The translations under genes were made by a program, and so were the position numbers. Below are positions 11,360 to 22,994 of a DNA stretch of 64,000 nt, one piece after another. Position 1 is the first letter of the stretch, and the number at the start of each line of letters is the position of its first letter. The notes below the pieces were generated by a model. That model did no database searches. It was given only the letters and a program-made list of their open reading frames with translations, and had not been told where the DNA came from. This stretch comes from Nothophaeocryptopus gaeumannii (lineage: Eukaryota; Ascomycota; Dothideomycetes; Mycosphaerellales; Mycosphaerellaceae), in NCBI GenBank assembly GCA_031771865.1, contig JASISA010000022.1, positions 1,302,001 through 1,366,000 of the forward strand, written 5' to 3'.

Positions 11360-13182
11360 TCACCCTTCGACGATGCGACCGAGCCCCAGCACACACCAAT
11401 ATGCCAACTCCTTGTTTATGCGATCACCACGACCTCCCTTTTCTCCATGATGCAAGCCTTCATGTCCAGTAGCCTCTGCCTCCCACTCGACACGAACGTA
11501 AATGGGTATCTCAAGAATGTCTTCATCTTCGTTCAGCTCCTCCTCCGGCTCCTGCTCAGCGACGGGGACAATGCTGGGTCTGCTTTTGTTGAGTCCGCCA
11601 GGTACAACTTCCAGGATGACGGACGTTGTGTGCCTGGTCTTCTCCCAGGTTTTGCCCGCTTCAGGTTGGCGCTCTACATCCGCTTGACCGGTCAGCGATG
11701 CCATCGCAGCCTTTCTTCCACCGTCGCTCGTGACGCCGATCGTCGAATCGGCTAACGCCTCCTCCCACTCGTCACCGGCCTTTCCAACTTCGAATGATGG
11801 GCATAGAATTGTCACTTTGGAGGCAACTTTGCCCGGTGTCGTTGCAGGTGTCGCAAGCGAGACCTTTACGGGCGCAAAGATGGGATTGCGGACAGTAAGT
11901 TTGTACTGCTGAGTCACATACGACTGCAGCTTTACCTCTTCAAATGGCTCGTTTCGTAGTCGGAATGAGGCGTTCTGCATAGGACCAGTAGGTTGCAGTA
12001 GTCGCGGTGTAAGTTGCGGAACGTAGTTGGAAGCCAGCAACCGGATCTTGTATCGGAGTTTGTCCGTGGCCTTGTTTTCTGGTCGGGTAAGGAATTGTCG
12101 ACAGTTCCTGCATCGCTTGCCTCTCCTCACGCGCAGCTTGGTTGCTACAGGCCACAGCTGATCTGTGAATCTCGCCTCATAGTTGTATGGCGAGGTCAAA
12201 CGCTGCTCCTCAGTTGTCGCGCCTTCTAGTCCGACCTTCTCCATCTTCCGAATGACTTCATCATCAACGTCGTGGGGGCCTGTGGTGAAGGTAGACAGAC
12301 CTTCCGCACGATTACCCGCTTCGCGCATGGGCTGTGGCTTCTCCCGGCTCTTCTTGAGCGCGTTGTATGACAATCCCCCATAAAGACTCATGATGCGCGC
12401 CAGATTCGCTGGAGAGCTGTATGGGCTATTCGAGTATGGGTTCGTCTGATCACTGGACTCGGTGAGTTGCTCCTTGTAGAACTTGGATAAGTTCGCGAAT
12501 GCGACATCGTGATGCAAATGTCCGTGTTCTTGCTCTTTCTTCTTGCCCACTGCAATCTCTTCGTCAGTCGGTCCAGATGCTGTCCTCGCCTTCCAATATC
12601 GGTTCAGCTGCTCCGTGATCTTCGACGGCCTGCTGAAGGTGATGCCGATGTCCAGCGTACTCCATTCGCAGTATTGGCACAGCAAGAAGTAGGTGCCGTC
12701 AGAGCTCGAGCTCGAGCCATCGGGCTTGAGGTGCTTATCGGTCTTGGATCGCAGAAGGGTGACTTCGAGATAGGCGCTGCAGGCAGGGCATTCGTAGCAG
12801 TTCCGCGAGCATCTAAACCACCAGTCAATCAACGCCAGCTCTACCACTTGGATATCCACTCACTTTACCTGTTACCGTCGGCCTTGACTCCACTCGTCGG
12901 CACCTCAAACATGCACTTTGGGCAGTAGTACATCATCATCTCTTCGCCCCAGCACTTCTGACATCGCGTCTCGTTGCAGTCATCGCAGAAGAGGAGGTGC
13001 TCAATCGGGTACAATGAGTAGTTGGCGCGCGGCGCGTGTGGACTGAACGTCTCATCTTGGTCGTGGTCGTGGTCGTTCTCACCATCTCGTGAGCTGCGCT
13101 TGCTGGAGAGAGAGGCTGGCGGTGCGCCCTCTTCGCTGCAGGTACACGCGTATCGCGAGTAGGGAAACGCGACAGCCGTCAT
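11360..13182 (-). CDS. Dynactin subunit p62 (dynactin 4)
   Basis: Two exons, 13182-12869 and 12812-11360, 588 residues; the intron has GTAAAG and TTTAG ends and splits an Arg codon. The N-terminal third carries the cysteine-rich zinc-binding block of the p62 family: CTC near residue 14, then CDDCNETRCQKCWGEE, YYCPKC, CSRNCYECPAC and finally CQYCEWS. The C-terminus (RVEWEAEA... then KELAYWCVLGLGRI) matches the conserved end of DCTN4/p62. In dynactin, p62 sits in the pointed-end complex of the Arp1 filament and supports dynein-driven transport of nuclei and vesicles; the Neurospora counterpart is a ropy gene product. An internal Ser/Gly/acidic insert before the last 60 residues looks disordered. 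It is divergent from the dehydrogenase gene at 13615. Confidence 0.9.
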
Positions 13183-13614
13183 GGTGAGCGTCAGACGCTA
13201 TACCATATTGTCCCAAAGAAGGTAAGAGCTGCACCGCGAGGATGAGAGAGTGAAAGTGTGGCCTGGTGGTGAGAAAGTTGGAGGTGCAGGCGGGGCTATG
13301 GGTTAACTCCGACGGCCATAGATTACTCCTCCTCCTCTCTTCGACTTCACCTCCTCAGACAGACATGAGCCCTTGTTGGACCACTGTATGTCCCAGTGAC
13401 ACGCGGGACAACCTGACCAGCTCCTTCCAAGTCTATGTCCGCCCAAAGGCCGGGTGCACCAACGTTATTGATTTTGCCAGCAAGCATGTGTCACAAGGTT
13501 GATGAATAACGTCAAGATGTGCAGAAGATAAGTAGTCTGCTCGTTTCCACCTACAGCTCCAATATCAAGCTCGGCTCATCTACCAAGTCCGCCAGAATAC
13601 ATTGAATTTTCTCA
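13183..13614. promoter_or_regulatory. Shared divergent promoter region (p62 / MDR gene)
   Basis: 432 bases separate two start codons pointing away from each other, so both promoters must lie here. No certain TATA box or factor site was identified. Confidence 0.5.
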
Positions 13615-14806
13615 ATGGCTACCACCAACCTCCCAGAGACCATGAAAGCACTCGTGCTCGAGTCTACCTCTAAGCCACTAACATTGGAGACCATCCCGAC
13701 TCCAACGCCTACACTCGGAAGCGCTGTGGTGAAGATTCTAGCCTCCAATGTGATCTCATACACGCGAGATGTCCTCAACGGGAAGCGCAACTATCCTTTC
13801 CCAATGCCATTCACTCCTGGATTTTCGGGCGTGGCTCGGGTAGCAGACATCGGCCCTGATGCCACCAAGCTGAAGAATGGCGACTTGGTCTTCGTTGACA
13901 GTGTCGTTCGTTCGAGGGACGGTTGGTGATATCGAACCTCAGATCACGACGTTGGCTGACGATATTCCGACCCTAGATCCCACAGAGTCGTTCCTGGGAG
14001 GCGTCCACGAAGGCTACACAACAGGCTCCAAGAAACTCATGAGGGAGATCTTCCGCAACTGGACTTACGCTGAGTATGCGAACATTCCACTAGAGAACCT
14101 CACGCTCTTTGATGAAAAGCGTCTTACGCGAAGTCCGGGTCAAGGCGGACTAGGCTACAAGGTTGAAGAGCTCTCTGCTGTCGCGACCCTACTTGTACCC
14201 TATGGCGGCCTGAGAGACATCGATCTCCAGGCAGGCCAGACAATCATCGTAGCTCCAGCGACTGGTCCATTCGGTGGAGCAGCCGTCCTAGTAGCACTCG
14301 CCATGGGTGCTCGAGTCATTGCAATGGGTCGTAACAAGGCCTCTCTCAAGACGGTCAAAGACAAAGTACCCAACCCAGAGCGCGTGGAGACCGTCCCAAT
14401 CACCGGCGACATGGAGGCCGACCTTGCTGAGCTCAAGAAATTCGGCCAAATCGATGCATTCTTCGACATTGGTCCTCCAGAGGCGTACAAAAGTACTCAC
14501 CTGAAATCTGCCATGCTGGCTCTACGGCACGGAGCTCGTATTAGCCTCATGGGCGGATACAGAGAGGATGTGGCCATTTCTCACGTTACCCTCATGCACA
14601 GGAACCAGCGGCTGTACGGGAAATGGATGTACGAGAGGAGCGATATTGCTGATATGTTCAAGCTGGTGGAAGCCGGTTTGCTCAAACTTGGAGAAGCCGG
14701 AGCTCAGACGCTCAGTGGGGAGTTTTCTCTTGAGCAGTGGCCGGAGGCTTTCGACTGTGCAGCTGAGCATGCGTTGCTGGGAGAGCACACCATTCTCAAG
14801 CCCTAG
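13615..14806 (+). CDS. Medium-chain dehydrogenase/reductase, zinc-free type
   Basis: Two exons, 13615-13921 and 13977-14806, 378 residues. The intron is 55 nt with a weak donor (GTTGGT), a CTGAC branch-like element and a CTAG acceptor. It removes a stop and joins a family-consistent RSRDDPTESFLGGVHEG segment. The N-terminal half has the GroES-like fold pattern (MKALVLES start, FTPGFSGVARVADIG). The C-terminal half has a Rossmann nucleotide-binding motif, GPFGGAAVLVALAMGARVIA. The Cys and His ligands of zinc alcohol dehydrogenases are absent, so a quinone-reductase- or enoyl-reductase-like NADPH enzyme is more likely than an alcohol dehydrogenase. Substrate unknown. Confidence 0.85.
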
Positions 14807-16207
14807 TTCGGTTGGATTCAGATTAGCAGACATGCGGCGCTCGAAACTTGCTTCAGGAAATCGACGCCTGTGAATACAGGCTCCGGTCAGGTTCCAAGTT
14901 CAAATTGACATCTTTTCACATCAGCGGCCCCAAAATTAAATCGATTGAGCTGACAAAACTAGATGGCCAGGGAAGGTACGATCTTTTGTCTTATCATCTT
15001 GGTCGTGACCAGCGAGTTCATGCAACTTAGTCTTGGTTTTAATATTGACATAGGGGCAGCTAAGGGTTCCTGTGGCAGACCATTGTCCACGTAGTAGTGC
15101 AGGAACCCGTGTGCGGACTCTCTCACCACGAGTGGTGCGAAGTAGGTGCTGAGGTGCTGGGGTGCTGAGGTGATATGTTTCGAACGCCGGTCTTCGAGTA
15201 TGTTGGTTCCAGGATAGGCCAATCATGTAGTCGTCGACGCACGCTGACGCTGCGTAGCAGAAGCAAGTGAATGACAGTCAAGATACAGCGACTATCGCAT
15301 GCTGTTGGTCTCCTGTTGAGCGCACATTTCGATAAGCAGTGCCCCTAGTGGGTTGAGCTGGTGTTGGTATACTGCCGATCAGCCCTATATGTGCGCTCTG
15401 TCAATAATTTTAGCAGATAGTAGCAGCGCATACCACACCGAGAAACGATGTTCTTGCGAGAATCCTTTGAGCCCTTCTCATAAGCCCCGTTGTCAGCACA
15501 GGGCTGCTGGTATTGCGGGAGGAATAAGGTAGATCCTTCCGATCCGCCCAAACGGTATTGTCCGATGATCTTGCATCTCGCTCTCATCTCTGGACTTCAG
15601 CGCTTTCTCGGAGATGCTGGGAGCTGAAGGTATGAGCATGTCTTCGGCGTACCGCTGGTTGTGCTGTTCTTCAGGAGATCGGGTGCGGTGGCATGTTGTT
15701 GACATTGGAAGGTTAATCTTCCAGCCGGCCCTGCTTCGCCACGAGGTGCGCACGGAGGCTTTTCTTGGCCCCAGCCCAATCAGCGCCATCCTTGCGTGTG
15801 GAAGGATCTCACCCAAAACCTTCCACCGCTGACAGGAGCGACAACGCAGCTCAGTCATGACCGTGTGTGGACAGCGCGCGGGCGACTACATGACTATCGT
15901 ATCTTCTTCGGGCAATAAACAACGTCGCGCATTGCTGACCGAAATGCGATGGTCGCGCTGCATGCCCTCGTATGCGGACCGGACGCGCCAAAGGACTCTG
16001 CCATGATCGCCGAAACGTGGCCAAGCGTGGTATCCAACAGACTTTCTGGACCATGTGAATGACCCTAGCCTGTGCTGTCGCACCACCCCGGTGGTATTGA
16101 TACATATATCGCCCCTCCTTCCAGGACAAGTGGAGGATTCTCGACCTTCGCATCAGCACTCACACCACCAGCGGAATACCAGCAGCCACCCTCATCCATC
16201 AGCCATC
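14807..16207. other. Gene-free stretch
   Basis: 1.4 kb with only short overlapping frames on both strands and no recognisable domain. The last 150 bases are CA/CT-rich and probably form the leader of the small gene at 16208. Confidence 0.45.
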
Positions 16208-16534
16208 ATGCTTGGGCCCTGTGCAGTAATTCCATACGATGAGCAAGCGTACTGGATAGAGAGGTACGCTGGTCAGAGGGCGTACCACAAATACAGCAGG
16301 TAAGTCGTACTTTCCGAAGTTCATTGGTATATGGAGACTGATTCTTCTTACAGACAACCCACCAGCAAACCCTCCTCGGCAGCATCAAGCGCAAAGTCGA
16401 CCAAGTCGTCAAAGTCTTCGTCTAGAAGCACTACCAGCAGCACAAAGTCATCTTTCAGTCGCGCTCTTTCCAGGATTTTTAGCCGCCGTCGGAGCAGTGT
16501 CAAGACTGTTCACTTCGAAGATGACTCGGATTAG
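16208..16534 (+). CDS. Small Ser/Lys-rich protein, unrecognised
   Basis: Two exons, 16208-16299 and 16354-16534, 90 residues. The intron is textbook (GTAAGT donor, CTGAT-like branch, TTACAG acceptor) and completes an Arg codon. The N-terminal 30 residues are ordered in character (PYDEQAYWIERYAGQRAYH). The rest is Ser/Thr/Lys-rich, followed by a basic FSRALSRIFSRRR stretch and an acidic end (VHFEDDSD). There is no signal peptide or membrane segment. The good splice sites and codon-phase match argue for a real gene. The basic Ser/Arg patch could be a phosphorylation or nucleic-acid contact surface, but that is inference. Confidence 0.65.
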
Positions 16535-17583
16535 AACCTTGCCATCACTATGGGCACAGCATTGCCCCCCTTTACGATAGCGGCATGAATTGTATGCCTA
16601 GCTGTGCCTTTCGAACCAGCCCAGCTCGCAATGCCGCCGTATTCTCCGACAATGCCATGCCTCTTGGCCATGGCCCCCTCAACCACCCTCTCGGACTGTG
16701 CTATCCTCCTCCCGAACAGACACCTCGGTGTGTACGTCTTGCGCTGTTGCCCCCGAGACCGCCTCAACCCTCGCCCAGCAAGACCTCGTTCTTTCTCTGG
16801 CCAACAGGAACACAACAACCGAAGATCTCAGACTACGACTGTCGACTATGACATTGTGAACACTTATGTCTCCCGCAGTAGGAGGCTGGAGAGGGCAGAT
16901 GTAGATGCGGGGCATAAGTTGAAAGATGTTTCATCAAGTGCATAGCTTCCAGGCAGAAAGGCAGCTGATTGATATGTAAAGATGCAAGAACGCAAACCTT
17001 CGGAACCTGCTCTGGCTGCGCGCGTGTCATCCAAGAATCTTCTTGTACCGCCATCTCCACTTACTGAATTCACTCATAACAGCGCACAGGGAGCATACAG
17101 CCCGCCGGCGGTCGACTGGAATGACAGCCGCACGTCTGACTGTCCACCTCACCAACCAGAACTGTTAGAACAGATTGTTCATCAGTACCTTTCAACTCTG
17201 TCAAACCTATTTCGGCGCCGTATTGCTGAATACAAGTTGAAATCACGCGTTAGACAGAAAGGGTACTCCGCCTGGGGACCCAATCGCTACTGAGCCGCGC
17301 ATCCCTCAACCCGCGAGGGCAGGCGCGTGCCTTGGCGTCTACACGAACGGGACCGCAGTTCCGTGTGCCTGTGATGGTAATATTTGCTGAACCAATCGAA
17401 TCGAGATCCTGCCGCTGATGGCATGCGGTCAGTTCCGACCTTTGCTGGCAGAACCGGCAATAGATTCACGACACGGCTCGTAGCTCGTAACTTCCTTTTC
17501 TCTACTTCAGCGTTTGATGTTTTTTACCGACAGTGCGGCCGGGCATACAGCCAGCCCTCGAGGATCGCCGAAACGCATTGCAG
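16535..17583. other. Mostly gene-free stretch with one doubtful frame
   Basis: A frame at 16982-17293 (+) would give 103 residues beginning MQERKPSEPALAAR. It has a helical-looking middle but no recognised domain or splice support. I do not call it a gene. Confidence 0.35.
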
Positions 17584-19099
17584 GCATGTTTTGGCCTTAC
17601 TGGCCCTCATCACAAGATGTGTTTGGGCGCAGGCGGGAGGCTACATCGTCTGTCCTTCTTCTGTGAGTGTATCTTGAAGTATTGAACCCAGTACGATTGC
17701 TAACGATTGCCTGACAGGACACTGGGGGTTATTCAAACAACTACGCGCAGTACAGCGGATCTTCGATGAGTGGCTGTTACGGCACTTGTTAAACCGTCTG
17801 CTATCACGCTACTACTTCGGAGTCTCTCACAGCCGACAACGATATCGGCTATTGTCCTGCAAACGCAAATTACGGGTAATATCCCACTACCACGACAACT
17901 ACGACAACACAGAGCTCGTCTACTCCTGGTTTCAGCTCGACACCGCGCAATAGAGGAGGAGCCACTACAACTACAACAAGAACGACGGTACCCATCACCG
18001 TCCTTTTGCAGTGAAAGAAACTAAGGCTGATGATTTTAGACCACTGCATCTTCTACGACCACAAACGACATCGACGTCGACAACATCAACAACTAGTACT
18101 ACGACTACGACGACATCCTCGTCCTCGTCCTCATCCTCATCGTCAGAGATGGCCACTACGGCTGCGTCGTCCTATGGACTTGCAACGCAGACGTACAGCT
18201 ACAATGCAGCATGTACTTCAGTCTAGCGAATTCCGCTTCGCCTTCAAGCACAATTGTGGACAGCTATGGGGCTCAGTAATACGTATGTTGGCATTGCTAA
18301 GTGCTGCCCCAATCTAATTTGAGGCTTAGTCAACTCTACTGCGCTCAATTTTTCGCTCAGCCATCGTCCTACGCAAACGGTGGCACGAACGGACGCGGTC
18401 TCTCTGGCTGCTTCCCAGTACGTGACAAGAGGCCAAGCTGTGTCGGCTTCTACTATTCAGGATCTGTTACCAGCAACACGACTGGCTCTGGAACATGCTA
18501 TTACCAGATGGCTGTCCTTGACCAGCTTACAACTACCTCGACTTACTACGCAGGTGCCAGATTGATCTCTGGTGGCACGCCTCAGCTGCCTTATCCCTAC
18601 TACGATCAAAGTAACTGAGTCGATTCGACTGGCATCGTGTGGTCTATCATGTGCGGATACGAGAATGTCCAGTACTCCTCGCAGCCGACCGTGCAAGTTA
18701 ATAGCATGGTCGATTGCTTCGCCCAATGTGCTGCTTGGACGGGCGGACCATGCAGCTTCTTCTCTTATAACTATGGAGGTGCAGAGCCAGGCAAAGAGGC
18801 AACCGGCAGGCAGGGTACTCGTTATATGAAGACTGGAACTTACAACAGCGGAGTCACTAATCAAGCCCGAGAAAATTGCAATCGCTGTCAGGCTTAATAG
18901 CACCTCGACAGTCTCGTACTCCTCACCCACTCCGGCCACTCAAGTAGTTGCAAGCACAGCGACATCTTCGGCACAGCTGGTGACTTCTTCAACAACAACT
19001 ACTACTACCAGGTCTTCGTCGACCCGTACTACAACAGCTACTACCTCCTCCAGCGTACTTTCTCCCTTCATATTCCAGCGGTACACCCGACTGACATAG
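17584..19099 (+). pseudogene. Decayed secreted Thr/Ser-rich protein with Cys-rich (PAN-like) segments
   Basis: A signal-peptide-like stretch (HVLALLALITRCVWAQ) starts at 17584 without an in-frame ATG. It runs through a plausible intron (GTGAGT at 17663, acceptor ending 17717) into a Cys/Tyr/Gly-rich segment. In-frame stops then interrupt it: TAA at 17790-17792, TAA at 17877-17879 and TGA at 18012-18014. The coding character continues beyond each, through Thr runs and a long Ser run near 18118-18150. After a frame change, a Cys-containing segment (GRGLSGCFPVRDKRPSCVG...) runs from 18301 to a TGA at 18616-18618. It continues in the same frame past that stop as CGYENV...MVDCFAQCAAWTGGPC to 18897. 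A further Ser/Thr-rich frame ends at 19099. The spacing of Cys and aromatics suggests PAN/apple-like repeats of fungal secreted or wall proteins, though I am not certain of the family. Confidence 0.6.
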
Positions 19100-19795
19100 A
19101 CTCATGGATTGCTCAATCCAGCTCGGCCCCTCAGAACACCGTATGTAATGAGCTCTTTAGATATGGGCCCGTAAACTACTGTGTGGTTTACTAGACCTCA
19201 TGTCCAGTGCGCTCAATGTGCCCCGATGATGGCTAGTACTAACGGCAAGTAGGCACGTGCGATAGTAACACCAACCGGCTTTCCGCCTCACAAGAACCTG
19301 AGAAACCGCAAGGCTCGCATAGCAGCAACAGCAGCTCTTGTAGGAATGCATATCTTCTAATTCTTATCAACCTTTGCCTTTGGATCAGTATGCTTGTGTT
19401 GGTTTAGTTTTTTAGCAAGCACTTGTTGGACGAAATCATGAAACATGGTAGAGTTTTGAGAGGAACGGCTGTAGCTCTCAAATAAAGAAGACTTCAATGT
19501 CACAAGCTCTCCATCAATCTGTTACATACTCATGCGCACGGTACCGTCTTGTTGTCAGTGAACATCCCTTGCATGTGACAGACCTGCGCACGGCCCATCG
19601 TAAGCGAAGGTCTTGCGGGAAGAGCCGCCCCCGCAAAAGCTAATTCCGGCGCGACGAACACCCAACAACTGCTCAATGTCCACTTGATCTTCCTTCCTCT
19701 TCCAGACATAAATACACTTCCAACCTCCTCTTCTTGCAGCCGAACGAACATACAACTGGCCACAACCCATTCCCGACGTCACCTCTACTCCCACA
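19100..19795. other. Intergenic region
   Basis: No supported gene. The final 100 bases are CA/CT-rich and serve as the likely leader of the gene at 19796. Confidence 0.45.
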
Positions 19796-20182
19796 ATGTC
19801 CCACAAAGTCAGCGTCAACGGCACAACATCCGCCTACAACCCCACCACCCAAGACACAATCAACATCGCCCTCCTCCAAAACGGCGGCATCACCCGTATT
19901 CAACAAACCCTTCAACAACGCCTCGACGAATCCGGCTGGTCACAGAATGTACGAGATTACGTGGAACGGATATTTCGCAATGGGGATGCGCAGACGTATG
20001 ACGAGGCTATGAAGATGGTTATGGCGCATGTTGCATTGGCACCTACTGACGGGGAGGGGAAGAAGGAGGTTAATGGGGCTGGCGGCGGACCGGATTTCAC
20101 GATCCCGAGGGAGGTTGCGGCGGGGACGGCGGAGGTTGTTAAGAAGGAGTTGAGGAGGGTTGTTAAGATGGGGGATAAGTGA
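19796..20182 (+). CDS. Sus1/ENY2-like small protein (SAGA and mRNA export)
   Basis: A single exon of 128 residues from ATG at 19796. The helical pattern NGGITRIQQTLQQRLDESGW followed by NVRDYVERIF, a variable middle, and a C-terminal IPREV...VKKELRRVV block matches the layout of Sus1/ENY2: helix, Gly-Trp turn, then VP-type loop and a VK.EL helix. Members of that family act in the SAGA deubiquitinase module and in TREX-2 at the nuclear pore. At 128 residues it is somewhat longer than the usual 90-110, owing to a Gly/Lys insert (DGEGKKEVNGAGGG). The identification is by pattern only. A different small helical protein remains possible. Confidence 0.6.
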   Translation: MSHKVSVNGTTSAYNPTTQDTINIALLQNGGITRIQQTLQQRLDESGWSQNVRDYVERIFRNGDAQTYDEAMKMVMAHVALAPTDGEGKKEVNGAGGGPDFTIPREVAAGTAEVVKKELRRVVKMGDK

Positions 20183-20805
20183 GGAAGAGTGAGGAGGGGA
20201 TTTTGGAACCCTTTTGGATGAACGGGATATGGATTGATGACTATTGGATATTGGATACCACTGGACAGTAATTGTCTCTCTCAATGAGTGCGAAAGCACA
20301 GCGCTTGGCTATGCGCTCGGAATACACATACGGCTAGGAGGCGATGCTCCAGCTCAAGAGAGCTCGCGTTGAAGAATGGCATATCGTTCTACAATAGCCG
20401 TGGGAAATCCTTGGCTCAGGGTATTGGCAGTCAGGCAGTGCTCAGGAAGCCTTGGAAAATGCCATCAGCATACGGCAGGTACCAGCGAATGCGGCCGTCC
20501 ACGCCTACACCGCTCCGCGAAGCTTGGCATGTTACGACACACGCAAGGTCTAAGGTTGGAATTGAAACCCACTTCGAGCTTTAAGCGGTCAAGCAATTGC
20601 AGGGAAAGTTTGCTATGAGCATCGACGAGAGCATTATGTGGACCATCAACAGTTTACTGTTGCTCGAGTGAGGTAGTTTGCACCCTGTCTCAACAGCAAA
20701 GTAGAGGCCAGACTATACGGACGCCACTGTTGGTATTTATAGTCGTCCTCAATGAAAGCTTCACTTCGGCTTCTCCATAATTACTCATGTTGTGCGTCGT
20801 TTCGC
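20183..20805. other. Convergent 3' gap
   Basis: 623 bases between the ends of two convergent genes. Nothing recognisable. Confidence 0.45.
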
Positions 20806-21801
20806 TTACAATTCATTCCTCTTCGATCCACCACACGAGCAAAGCTTATCGAAACGGTAGACACCATACCCCTGAGTCCACTTCTGGCCATTGCCATATG
20901 TCAAAGGAGCGGCAGTCCAAGAGATTGAAAGGTCATGGCTACTCTTAGGAATCAAGAAGCCTCCGCGCGAGAAACCCTTGGCAATGCAAGAATCGCCATC
21001 GGCACTACACGACTTCTTATTGTTATCGAAGACCTCCTCATGAGTCTGTCCAACACCATCCAGATAGATGGTGGAATGCTCAGCCTGGTACCACGAATCC
21101 GTTACGGTGAGGATGGTGTCTTCCTGGAAGTTAATATACTGCTTTCAGGAGTTGGGGTGTATCTTGCCGTCCATGCGGCGCTCGCCACCCAAAAGACGGG
21201 TGAAAACTGTCAATAGCTGGAATTGAGTTCATCGACAGAGCTTGAGATCGTTGTCGTTGCAGGGGAAATTTGAGGCCGGTTCTTGCCTAATGGTGCCGTC
21301 AGGCTTGGTCACGTTCTTTAAAGGGGCCGGCTGAGCGGCTTTGGTGATGGTGACCTGCTCTGCGGGCGGGTTCTCTTGGGTGCTGTCGCCAGGGAGCACG
21401 GTTTTCGTATTCGTTCGTCGGCACACGTCCGTCGCTGGTGGGACAAGAGTGACTGTGTGCACGACTCCAGGTCGGACCTCGATGGGAGTGATTGTTATAG
21501 TGGTGCCTGATGGTTTGATACCTGGAATTGTCTTGGTGACAGTCACAACTGACGCCGAGCCTAGTCCACCACATTGGATGACGGTGTTACACTGGGCATT
21601 GTTGCCGGCAAAGAGTGGGATGTTCAGGCCGGCCAAGACCTTCACATCCAGAGATCTGGTCTCATCACGGCGAACGGCTTCTCCTCGTCGCTCGTACTGC
21701 ACTGTTTCCTTCTGATAGGACTCCTGATAGAAGAATTGAGCCAATGGACCGCTCGCAAGGAGCGCGATGACAAGAGAGCGCAATGACACGGTGCGTCGCA
21801 A
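20806..21801 (-). pseudogene. Secreted Cys-containing protein with two in-frame TGA codons and no ATG
   Basis: One continuous frame runs from 21801 down to a TAA at 20808-20806. It opens with a near-perfect secretory signal, LRRTVSLRSLVIALLASGPL, but its first codon is TTG where an ATG would be expected. Two in-frame TGA codons interrupt it at 21231-21229 and 21147-21145. Protein-like sequence continues after both and contains NFQEDTILTVTDSWYQ, STIYLDGVGQTHEEVFDNN, SCSADGDSC and GNGQKWTQGYGVYRF. No intron of normal fungal length removes the TGAs while keeping the frame; the only candidate around the first is 30 nt. Both TGAs are one C-to-T step from CGA. A TATA-like ATATATATA lies near 21866-21876. 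If a short upstream exon supplies the start, the gene could still be partly functional. No named family recognised. Confidence 0.65.
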
Positions 21802-22994
21802 CCCTAGGGTGAAAAGTTAGAGAGGGGGAGAGGGTATTGCTGAAGAGCAGGAGTCTCAAAACCCATATATATATGCCGCACTTCGACGATTCAAATGCAC
21901 CAGCCTATTGAACAATGATCAACGAGGCAATTTTGGGAGTGTCGAGTACGAGATGATGGCTGGGAGCTTTTGCAGTCTAGGCAGCCCGAGTATGGCTGTC
22001 CTCCAGTGCAAGAGCCGTGTCTTGCCCCTCTTGCAGCCCATCAACTAAAAAAGGTTGGTAATGCATTTCAATAAACGCTGGGCGTCCCAACAACCAGTTC
22101 AAAGGCTTTAATCTTGCAGCAGCATTGACTGGTCTGGTCTGGTCTGTATTTTCCCAATAAGTGAAAGTGTGAGAGCCATGCACCCCGCGGACGTGAAACC
22201 ATATGCCAAACTGCAGACAGCCCATACTTGAAGTAGAGCGTGCCAACAGATTGGTGACATCAAATCCGAATATACCGCCAGTCCCTTTTCAGCTGTAATG
22301 CCGCGCTTGGCAGTGTGTTGGGCCGTCCTCTATTATTCGATCATCTGGAGGGGAGCGTCAAGAGTTATGCAAGAGTAGAGCACATCAGAGTCGTGTCCAG
22401 AGCCACGCCGACTGCAAGTGAATTTGTAGGTCATGGTCTGTCGCCCTCAAGCTGGTTGCTGAGGGCGGCGCGAAGTGCATGTGGCACGCGGCAGATCGCG
22501 GACCACTGGATGCTCTATGACATGCCGAAAGTACGCTCAAGAGCACCATGTTTCATCCGATGCCTTCATCACCATGCGCAGCCAGGAGCTTGCGTCGTCA
22601 TGTTGTAGAGGCCACAATATACTTCTCCAAAGATTTGCCCGATTAATGCTTTTCGTTGCATGATTGACGCAGTCTGTCGTGACCCGGACTACGCGTAGGC
22701 TGCGAATGTCAACGGACTGCATGAGAGGCTTGACAGGTTCAGGTTCAGCGTCACGAAGCCTGCGGCGTGCCGATGGGAGAAATGGGTCGTGTATAAGAGC
22801 ATCGGCCGTGACAATAGTTTGTTCTTGATGGTGGAAGGAGACGATGCTCTCCAACATGGGAGGTGTTTCCCTTTGCTGCCAAGCTCATAGGACGTCATGT
22901 CTCCAAGCTTCGAACTGAGCTCCTCCAAACACTGTTGCTGCACTTTCTTGACTCTAACCTTCAAGGACGAACTCCATCGGATCACACTGCAATC
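21802..22994. other. Divergent intergenic region
   Basis: 1.2 kb between the secreted-protein pseudogene and FMP46. Apart from the TATA-like run at 21866-21876 no clear element or gene is seen. Confidence 0.4.

Noticed and set aside
53..14806. A biosynthetic gene cluster (SDR + oxidase + MDR)
   Set aside because: The oxidoreductases are separated by unrelated housekeeping genes, there is no synthase, transporter or cluster regulator, and the oxidase is broken.
16982..17293. 103-codon frame (+)
   Set aside because: No motif, no splice or promoter support; kept only as a remark in the gap entry.
20935..21216. 93-codon plus-strand frame
   Set aside because: It is the antisense of the minus-strand secreted-protein frame, which has the better protein character and a signal peptide.
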